A DNA stretch of 11,899 nucleotides, from assembly GCA_020628265.1 (NCBI GenBank), contig JAHDFG010000040.1:1-11899 (forward strand). The letters run 5' to 3'. Under the pieces are notes generated by a model. It saw nothing but the letters and a program-made list of their open reading frames with translations, was not told the DNA's origin and searched no databases. Numbering within the stretch: the stretch's first letter is position 1; each line of letters begins with the position of its first letter. The DNA is from Pseudooctadecabacter sp. (lineage in GTDB: Bacteria > Pseudomonadota > Alphaproteobacteria > Rhodobacterales > Rhodobacteraceae). Of the stretch, positions 6,873-11,899 are shown one piece after another. The position numbers and the translations under genes are program-made.

Positions 6873-7889
6873 TCACCGACCTTGCGTGATACGGGCCAGT
6901 GTTTCGACGGCGTTCTTTGCCGCACCGGAGTCGATGCTTTCTGCGGCCATTGCTGCGCCCGCTTTCAGGCCTTCGACCTTCCCTGCCACCAAGAGTGCGG
7001 CCGCGGCGTTGAGCAAAACAGCGTCGCGGTAGGCAGAGGCTTCGCCGTCCAGCAGCGCGCGGAAGGCTTTGCCGTTGTCTTCGGGGCTGCCGCCGAGGAT
7101 GGCTTCGAACGGATGAACGGGGAGACCTGCGTCTTCGGGGTGGATTTCGCGTTCTGTGATCATGTTGCCGGACATGGCGGCGACCCAAGAGACGCCGGTG
7201 ATCGTCAACTCGTCCGTGCCGTCGGAACCGTGCACCAGCCATGCGGCCTCGGACCCGAGCGTTTGCAGGGTGGCGGCCATGGGGCGGATCAGATCGCGGG
7301 AGAACGCGCCGGTCAGCTGGCGTTTGACGCCTGCGGGGTTCGTGAGCGGCCCGAGGATGTTGAAGATTGTACGCGTGCCGAGTTCGCCACGTGTGGGCAT
7401 CACATGTTTGATCGCCGGATGGTGCATCGGGGCCATCATGAAGCCGATGCCGGCCTCGGCGAGGCCGCGTTCAACCACATCGGCGCCGACCATCACATCA
7501 ATGCCCATTTGTCCCAGCGCATCTGCCGCACCGGATTTGGAGCTGAGGTTGCGGTTGCCGTGTTTGGCCACCGGCACGCCTGCGCCCGCCACCACAAAGG
7601 CGGTGGCGGTGGAGATGTTCAGCGTGCCTTTGCCGTCGCCGCCGGTGCCAACAATGTCCATGGCCCCTGCGGGAGCTTTTACAGGTAGGCAATGGGCGCG
7701 CATCACGGCCGCTGCGGCCGCATATTCATCGACCGTTTCGCCACGGGTGCGCATGGCCATCAGCAAACCACCCATCTGGGACGGCGTGGCTTCCCCCTTG
7801 AACAGGATTTCGAACGCGGCCTCCGCCTGCTGGCGGGTCAGCGGGCCTTCGGCTGCGGCGTGGATCAGGGGTTTGAGAGCGTCACTCAT
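6873..7889 (-). CDS. trpD: Anthranilate phosphoribosyltransferase TrpD
   Basis: Transfers phosphoribose from PRPP to anthranilate, the second step of Trp synthesis; cytoplasmic homodimer. 338 aa, full length, and not fused to TrpG. Motifs: DIVGTGGDGKGTLNIST (78-94, the PRPP-binding glycine-rich loop and NIST), AKHGNRNLSSKSG (108-120), FNILGPLTNPA (176-186) and HGSDGTDEL (220-228, the Asp226-Glu227 pair that binds Mg-PRPP). Its ATG overlaps the trpG stop in ATGA, so the amidotransferase and transferase genes are translationally coupled. Downstream, an unusual 175-bp gap separates it from trpC. Confidence 0.97.
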   Translation of the reverse strand: MSDALKPLIHAAAEGPLTRQQAEAAFEILFKGEATPSQMGGLLMAMRTRGETVDEYAAAAAVMRAHCLPVKAPAGAMDIVGTGGDGKGTLNISTATAFVVAGAGVPVAKHGNRNLSSKSGAADALGQMGIDVMVGADVVERGLAEAGIGFMMAPMHHPAIKHVMPTRGELGTRTIFNILGPLTNPAGVKRQLTGAFSRDLIRPMAATLQTLGSEAAWLVHGSDGTDELTITGVSWVAAMSGNMITEREIHPEDAGLPVHPFEAILGGSPEDNGKAFRALLDGEASAYRDAVLLNAAAALLVAGKVEGLKAGAAMAAESIDSGAAKNAVETLARITQGR

Positions 7890-8479
7890 GCGGCGGCCCC
7901 TTCTTTGGTGGGCAAGGTGGTTAGGAAGTTCTTCAGCATCGCATGGCCGTGCTCGGACCGGATACTTTCAGGATGGAATTGCACACCGTGGATGGGCAAT
8001 TCGCGGTGCTGCAGGCCCATGATCGTGCCGTCTTCCAGTTCGGCGGTGATCTCAAGGCTATCGGGAAGGCTTTCGCGTTCGACGATCAGGGAGTGGTAGC
8101 GCGTAGCTTCAAGCGGGCTGGGCAGGCCTGTGAACACGGATTTGCCGGTATGGTGCATGGTGCCCATTTTGCCATGCACGATTTCGTGGCAACGGACGAC
8201 GCGGCCACCGAAGGCCTCACCAATGGTTTGGTGGCCGAGGCAGACGCCCATAAGTGGCGTGCGGGTTTCAGCGGCGGCTTGCGTCAAGGCCAGGCAGATG
8301 CCGGCCTGAGCGGGGTCACAGGGGCCGGGGGACAGAACGATGCCGGCTGCCCCCATGCCCATGGCCTCTTGCACGTCGATCTTGTCGTTGCGGCGCACGA
8401 CGACATCTGCGCCCAACTCACCAAAATAATGCACCAGATTATAGGTGAAACTGTCGTAGTTATCGATCAACAGGAGCAT
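7886..8479 (-). CDS. trpG: Anthranilate synthase glutamine amidotransferase subunit TrpG (PabA-like)
   Basis: Hydrolyses glutamine and passes ammonia to TrpE for anthranilate synthesis; the same family serves PabB for p-aminobenzoate. The start at 8479 gives 197 aa beginning MLLLIDNYDSFTYN, exactly where the family begins. An in-frame ATG at 8506 would add nine unlikely residues. The class I amidotransferase triad is complete: Cys80 in GVCLGHQ, His169 and Glu171 in VQFHPES; the oxyanion region is LSPGPCDP (49-56). The Shine-Dalgarno is weak (AGGCGG about 8 nt upstream). It heads the trpG-trpD-trpC-moaC-moeA run and overlaps trpD. The partner trpE is not adjacent, so a PabA role cannot be excluded, though the neighbours argue for TrpG. 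Confidence 0.94.
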   Translation of the reverse strand: MLLLIDNYDSFTYNLVHYFGELGADVVVRRNDKIDVQEAMGMGAAGIVLSPGPCDPAQAGICLALTQAAAETRTPLMGVCLGHQTIGEAFGGRVVRCHEIVHGKMGTMHHTGKSVFTGLPSPLEATRYHSLIVERESLPDSLEITAELEDGTIMGLQHRELPIHGVQFHPESIRSEHGHAMLKNFLTTLPTKEGAAA

Positions 8480-8642
8480 GGATGCGCCGCCTTTTGCCGG
8501 TTTCATTTAGGGGCTACCAAGGCGGGCAGGCCCGCTTGTATAGTGCGCCATACATGGGCCGGGGCACGGGGGTGCGTCAAGGCCTGCAATCCGCCGGATA
8601 TCACCGATCAGAGGGGCCGGCAGAGAAAGAAGGCAATCGCGT
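8480..8642. promoter_or_regulatory. Divergent trpG / deacetylase-family control region
   Basis: This region must hold the trpG operon promoter (minus) and the promoter of the plus-strand exported-protein gene. Visible items are a perfect dyad GCGGGC-AG-GCCCGC (8522-8535) and, just beside it, TATAGT at 8539-8544 on the plus strand overlapping TATACA (8542-8537) on the minus strand, either of which could be a -10. No good -35 at 16-18 nt was found for either. No tryptophan-rich leader peptide was recognised. Confidence 0.35.
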
Positions 8643-10310
8643 ATGCGTGGACAACTGGGTGGCATGTTAACCGGAGGGCTGGTTTCTGTACTGGCGCTGT
8701 CGGCGGCCTCAATCGTGAGCGAAACACCTGCGGGTCGCACGCCGCCCGCGCCGCCCCTTGTAGACGCACCCGAAGTTGACCCAGCGCCGGTTGCCACTGC
8801 AGAGGCTGAAACAGGGGCAGATGCGACAGGACCATCGACGCCGGTGGGGTCTTTGTCCATTGAGGTTCCGCAGACACCCGACCTGCCAGACGGAGAAGCG
8901 CCTGCGTCCGAGCCTGCCTCGCCTGTGGTCTCCGCTGATCCGGTGCAGCCACGGGCCGACACCGACCCGCTGGATGAACCCGATGTGGTCGCCATCGAGG
9001 GTGCCTTAGAGGCGCCGCAAGCCCCTGACGCAGGTTCTGTGAGCGCGCAAGCCGATGATCCAGTTTTTCCCAACCCGCAAGCACAGGCCCCGGAAACCCC
9101 TGTTTCCGAAACCGATCTGACAGTGTCCACGCAGCCTGCCGCACCGGTGCTGGTTGAGGAACCGCAGGTCGCGGACGTCGCGCCCGATAGCACCGGAGAT
9201 GCGCCTGTCGAAACGGTGGCCGAGGATGACGCTGTTTTCGTGATTGATCTTGGCGCGGACGCCCAGACCGAAACGGCGTCCGTCGAACAGACACCGGATA
9301 CCGCAGAAGCAACACCCGAAGCATCGCAAGACGCCGCACTTGCCGAAGAAGAGACCGCTGAGGCCGAAACGCCGACAGAACCTGCCGCCGAGGCAGAGGA
9401 TGTCGCAGCAGCGCCGGAGGCCACAGAGCCACAGGCGAACGCTGAAACGGAGACATTTGTCGCCGAAGCCGCGTCAGAGGCAGAAGAAGGGGAAGCCATC
9501 GCGATGGCCGAGCCTGCGGTGCCCCAGCCCGGACTGCAATTGCAGGGCGGCGAGAACACGTTGCTTGCGGACCGTGACACGGGCGTTGTGATCCGTCGCC
9601 CCGGTGGTGATGACAGTGATGCCACTGGCACTCCTACGATGAACGCATTGGTGGACTTTGCGGCCGGTGGTATTGATGGCGATGGAAAGCCTTTGATGTC
9701 CGTTGTGCTGATTGATGACGGCTCCATGTCGGCGGCTTCCGCAGCCCTATCCGGCCTTCCGTTCCCTGTCAGCATCGCGATCAATGCCTCGCTCGATGGG
9801 GCGGCGGAATTGATGCAAGGCTACCGTGACCAAGGGTTTGAGGTGATGGCCATTGCCGACCTGCCCGAAGGCGCGCAGCCTGCCGATGTCGAGATTACAT
9901 TTGAAAGCGTGTTCCGTACCTTGCCGGAGGCGATCGGCGTTCTCGACCTTGGGGACGGTGGTCTGCAATCTGATCGTGAGGTCACCGCTCAGGCTATGGA
10001 TATCCTCGCGGCTCAGGGACGCGGGTACATCACCGCCAGCCAGGGGTTGAACATGGCTGCACGGGCCGCCGAACAGGCGGGGGTGCCTGCTGGCGTGGTT
10101 TACCGAGACCTCGATGCAGACGATCAGGACGCCCGTGTGGTGCGCCGCTTCGTCGATCAGGCTGCGTTCCGCGCGCGGCAGGACAGCGGCGTCGTCCTTG
10201 TGGGGCGCGTGCGTCCTGACACGATCTCGGCCCTGATCCTTTGGGGGACTGCCAACAACGACGATCAAGTGGCCTTTGTGCCCGTCAGCAGGGTTCTGAC
10301 AGCACAATAG
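8643..10310 (+). CDS. Exported divergent polysaccharide deacetylase-family protein, highly acidic, no His
   Basis: 555 aa. Residues 1-26 form an N-terminal signal or signal-anchor (short Arg start, then hydrophobic LVSVLALSAAS), implying export to the periplasm. Residues about 30-330 are a low-complexity linker rich in Ala, Glu, Asp, Pro and Thr. The folded domain (about 350-550) resembles the divergent polysaccharide deacetylase family (DUF610/YibQ-like): SVVLIDDGSM, LPFPVSIAINAS, GFEVMAIADLPEG, a TFESVFRTLPEAIGVLDLG segment, and GRGYITASQG. The whole protein has no His, no Cys and, as I read it, only one Lys (about residue 349), so the Asp-His-His metal site of NodB-fold deacetylases cannot exist. 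A non-enzymatic or glycan-binding envelope role is possible. Start 8643 has AAGG about 10 nt upstream and fits the signal sequence. It is divergent from trpG and convergent with the dehydrogenase gene. Confidence 0.85.
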   Translation: MRGQLGGMLTGGLVSVLALSAASIVSETPAGRTPPAPPLVDAPEVDPAPVATAEAETGADATGPSTPVGSLSIEVPQTPDLPDGEAPASEPASPVVSADPVQPRADTDPLDEPDVVAIEGALEAPQAPDAGSVSAQADDPVFPNPQAQAPETPVSETDLTVSTQPAAPVLVEEPQVADVAPDSTGDAPVETVAEDDAVFVIDLGADAQTETASVEQTPDTAEATPEASQDAALAEEETAEAETPTEPAAEAEDVAAAPEATEPQANAETETFVAEAASEAEEGEAIAMAEPAVPQPGLQLQGGENTLLADRDTGVVIRRPGGDDSDATGTPTMNALVDFAAGGIDGDGKPLMSVVLIDDGSMSAASAALSGLPFPVSIAINASLDGAAELMQGYRDQGFEVMAIADLPEGAQPADVEITFESVFRTLPEAIGVLDLGDGGLQSDREVTAQAMDILAAQGRGYITASQGLNMAARAAEQAGVPAGVVYRDLDADDQDARVVRRFVDQAAFRARQDSGVVLVGRVRPDTISALILWGTANNDDQVAFVPVSRVLTAQ

Positions 10311-10353
10311 AGGCACGCCTGTGTAAGGGCAGGAGGCCGATGGGCGCGAAAGC

Positions 10354-11292
10354 TCAGTAGCCCCTTGCCCGATCTACAGCTTGCGGAACCTGTCCGGTCT
10401 CAAAGAACGCGCGGATGTTGTTTGCCGCAATCTGTGAAGCTGTTGTCATGTTCGTTGGCGCAGAAACATGGGGCAGGATGGTCACGCCCTTGGTGTTCCA
10501 TAAGGGATCGTGCTGTGTAAGCGGTTCGACCTCAAAGACGTCCAAAACGGCGTGCCGCACGTGACCGTTTTCAAGCAGACCGACGAGGGCTGCGTGGTCG
10601 ATGATTGAAGCACGGGCAAAATTGATGAGCGACGCCGCCGGTTTCATCTGCGACAGCCGCGTGTGATCCAGCAATCCGCGCGTTTCATCGGTGAGGGGCA
10701 GCAAGATCACGACGATATCGGCAAGGCGCAGAAAGTCTGTCAGGCCTTCGTCACCGGAGAAACATTGGACGTCCGGCAGCGACTTGGGTGAGCGGCTCCA
10801 GCCCAGCACATCGAACCCGTTTCGGGACAACGCCTCGCAGGCCGCGCGCCCCAGTGCACCCAGCCCCAGAACGCCGACCTTGCGGTCTTTGGCGCGCGTC
10901 ACGGTATGCTGTTCCCAGATGCCGGCGGCCTGCTGTGCCGCATAGAGCGGCAAGTCGCGATGAAGGGAGAGCGTCATCGTCAAGACAGCCTCGGCCATGG
11001 TCCTGGCAAGCTGCGGATCGACCATCCGGACAATCGCGATGTCGCTTGGCAGGGAGTGAACCAGCTTTTCCACACCGGCCCACAGGCTTTGAACCCATTT
11101 CAGTTCGGGAAGCTGTGCAAGCTGCTGCGGGTCGGGGTTTGCAACGATGGCGACGTCCGCGTCTACGTAGTCTGCGGATCGGTCGAAAGCTTCGATCTGA
11201 AACTCGGGCAACGCAGTTTGCAAGTGATCAAGCCACGCTTGGCGGGACGCCTCAGCAATGTCGCTGACAAAGGGAATGACCGTGCGATCCAT
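10354..11292 (-). CDS. ghrA: D-2-hydroxyacid dehydrogenase, GhrA-like (glyoxylate/hydroxypyruvate reductase A)
   Basis: Predicted NAD(P)H-dependent reduction of a 2-oxoacid such as glyoxylate or hydroxypyruvate to the D-hydroxyacid; cytoplasmic. 312 aa, typical of the GhrA subfamily. An early WVQSLWAGVEKL (66-77) is the substrate loop. The Rossmann motif VGVLGLGALGRAAC is at 139-152. A basic WSRS (165-168) after the second strand is consistent with NADP preference. The catalytic trio is Arg227 in LINFARASIID, Glu256 in DVFEVEPL and His275 in LPHVSAPT. The residue after Arg227 is Ala, where many relatives have Gly. Its ATG shares one base with the VOC gene stop (TGATG). The upstream bases read CCTCC rather than a purine-rich Shine-Dalgarno, so translation probably depends on coupling. 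The substrate is not fixed by sequence. Confidence 0.88.
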   Translation of the reverse strand: MDRTVIPFVSDIAEASRQAWLDHLQTALPEFQIEAFDRSADYVDADVAIVANPDPQQLAQLPELKWVQSLWAGVEKLVHSLPSDIAIVRMVDPQLARTMAEAVLTMTLSLHRDLPLYAAQQAAGIWEQHTVTRAKDRKVGVLGLGALGRAACEALSRNGFDVLGWSRSPKSLPDVQCFSGDEGLTDFLRLADIVVILLPLTDETRGLLDHTRLSQMKPAASLINFARASIIDHAALVGLLENGHVRHAVLDVFEVEPLTQHDPLWNTKGVTILPHVSAPTNMTTASQIAANNIRAFFETGQVPQAVDRARGY

Positions 11293-11705
11293 CAGGAGGC
11301 AAACACCTGCGCCATGTCGGCAAAGCCTTTAACTTCGATCGGATTGCCGGACGGGTCGTAGAAGAACATGGTGGCTTGTTCGCCCGGTTCTCCTTCGAAC
11401 CGTAGGCTGGGCGGGATGACGAACTCGACCGCATTGTCTTCAAGCCGCTTCGCCAGAGCTTTCCAATCGTCCAGTGACAGCACCACGCCAAAATGGGGCA
11501 TCGGCACCATGTGCGCGCCGACTTTGCCCGTGGCGCGGGTCTGGAACGGGTTGCCCAAATGCATCGAAATCTGGTGCCCGAAGAAATTGTAGTCGACCCA
11601 TGTTTCGGTCGACCGGCCTTCTTCGCAGCCCAGAACCCCTCCGTAAAACCGGCGGGTTTCATCAAGGTCATGCACGTTGAATGCAAAATGGAAAGGCGTT
11701 GGCAT
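11292..11705 (-). CDS. VOC-family protein (glyoxalase/extradiol dioxygenase superfamily)
   Basis: 137 aa, a small metalloprotein of the vicinal oxygen chelate superfamily, closest in appearance to the COG3565-type predicted dioxygenases. It shows two beta-alpha-beta-beta-beta modules: FHFAFNVHDLDETRRFYGGV (5-24) with FFGHQISMHLG, and HFGVVLSLDDWKAL (71-84) with ATMFFYDPSGNPIEVKGF (111-128). Likely metal ligands are His6, His71 and Glu124. The Shine-Dalgarno AGGAG lies 6 nt before the ATG at 11705, which fixes the start. It is the first gene of a two-gene operon with the GhrA-like dehydrogenase, and divergent from a LysR-type regulator that may control both. The substrate is unknown; linkage to a hydroxyacid dehydrogenase suggests metabolism of a small carbonyl or hydroxyacid compound. 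Confidence 0.87.
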   Translation of the reverse strand: MPTPFHFAFNVHDLDETRRFYGGVLGCEEGRSTETWVDYNFFGHQISMHLGNPFQTRATGKVGAHMVPMPHFGVVLSLDDWKALAKRLEDNAVEFVIPPSLRFEGEPGEQATMFFYDPSGNPIEVKGFADMAQVFAS

Positions 11706-11796
11706 GGTGCGCTCCTGTGTCTGGACTGCGACAAAGGTAGCAACGCAATGTAAATAGACTTAATGAGTATGTGTAGCTTCAATCGAAAGAATTACT
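11706..11796. promoter_or_regulatory. Divergent VOC operon / LysR regulator promoter region
   Basis: This 91-bp region is AT-richer than its surroundings. It contains a partial dyad TAA-ATAGAC-TTA at 11751-11762, which could be part of a LysR-type operator. On the minus strand TTGAAG followed 18 nt later by TCTATT is a possible weak promoter for the VOC operon. LysR-type regulators commonly bind between themselves and the divergent target, so the location fits; the exact sites are uncertain. Confidence 0.35.
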
Positions 11797-11899
11797 TTGG
11801 ATATACGGTACCTGCAAACCCTGCTTCACGTGATCGACGGGGGCTCATTGGCCGAAGCCGCGCGGCGTCAGAATTTGACAGCTGCGGCCGTCGGTCAGC
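11797..11899 (+). CDS. LysR-type transcriptional regulator, N-terminus only, TTG start
   Basis: The last 103 bases encode 34 residues matching the start of a LysR-type winged helix-turn-helix: (M)DIRYLQTLLHVIDGG, then SLAEAARRQNLTAAAVGQ (the helix-turn-helix with its typical SxAEAARR.NLT pattern). The upstream in-frame stop is TGA at 11764, and no ATG or GTG lies between it and the motif. TTG at 11797 gives the family's usual length before the helix-turn-helix and is the best start; ATT at 11791 is a poor alternative. The Shine-Dalgarno is weak (GAAAG upstream). It is divergent from the VOC/dehydrogenase operon, its likely target. The effector-binding domain is outside the window. Confidence 0.75.
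   Translation, partial: MDIRYLQTLLHVIDGGSLAEAARRQNLTAAAVGQ

Noticed and set aside
5789..6889. 366-codon open frame on the plus strand across trpC and the trpD-trpC gap
   Set aside because: Antisense to the intact trpC; Gly/His/Arg-rich product typical of an antisense shadow.
6726..8022. Long plus-strand open frames opposite trpD and trpG
   Set aside because: Antisense shadows of genes with complete catalytic motifs; no plausible ribosome sites or domains.
8507..9784. 425-codon Ser/Ala/Gly-rich open frame on the minus strand
   Set aside because: Antisense to the Ala/Glu/Pro linker of the deacetylase-family gene; its composition is simply the complement of that low-complexity region. The plus-strand frame has a signal sequence and a folded domain.
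10311..10353. Intrinsic terminator between the convergent deacetylase-family and dehydrogenase genes
   Set aside because: Only a very short AGGC/GCCT stem is visible, without a T-run on either strand.
11252..11782. 176-codon minus-strand frame covering the VOC gene
   Set aside because: It is in another frame; the frame starting at 11705 has the VOC motifs and a good Shine-Dalgarno.
1..11899. Mobile elements, phage genes, CRISPR arrays, tRNA or rRNA genes
   Set aside because: No transposase, integrase, direct repeat array or cloverleaf-like sequence was seen; the gene content is ordinary core chromosome.

Overview
The window looks like chromosomal DNA of an alphaproteobacterium of the Rhodobacterales (Roseobacter/Rhodobacter group). 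The pointers are the high GC content, the LexA operator type (direct repeat GTTC-N7-GTTC), TTAA-N7-TTAA motifs resembling CtrA boxes, and the gene order trpG-trpD-trpC-moaC-moeA-lexA beside comEC and gltX, an order I recall from this group. Species cannot be named from the sequence. No tRNA, rRNA, CRISPR array, transposase or prophage gene was seen.

Layout, left to right. (1) 1-1210, minus: gltX (glutamyl-tRNA synthetase), cut at its C-terminus by the window edge. (2) 1211-1324: divergent gltX/comEC control region with two adjacent CtrA-like boxes. (3) 1325-3424, plus: comEC, a DNA-uptake channel whose C-terminal domain lacks the metallo-beta-lactamase metal motif. (4) 3431-4141, minus: lexA, tail to tail with comEC and only 6 bp apart, with its own promoter and a perfect LexA operator at 4175-4203. 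(5) 4225-8479, minus: an operon transcribed trpG, trpD, trpC, moaC, moeA. It joins three tryptophan genes to two molybdenum cofactor genes with start/stop overlaps, except for a 175-bp gap between trpD and trpC that holds three strong inverted repeats. (6) 8643-10310, plus, divergent from trpG: an exported, extremely acidic protein with a degenerate divergent polysaccharide deacetylase domain. It contains no His or Cys and a single Lys. (7) 10354-11705, minus: a two-gene operon of a VOC-family protein and a GhrA-like D-2-hydroxyacid dehydrogenase. (8) 11797-end, plus: the first 34 codons of a divergently transcribed LysR-type regulator that probably starts at TTG.

Functional reading. Most genes are housekeeping: translation, SOS control, Trp synthesis, Moco synthesis and 2-oxoacid reduction. 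The most interesting signals are regulatory or structural: the CtrA-like boxes in front of comEC (competence and gene transfer agent receipt are under CtrA control in relatives), the lexA self-repression site embedded in its promoter, the hairpin-rich trpD-trpC gap, and the His-free deacetylase-family protein. I found no convincing new multi-gene system.
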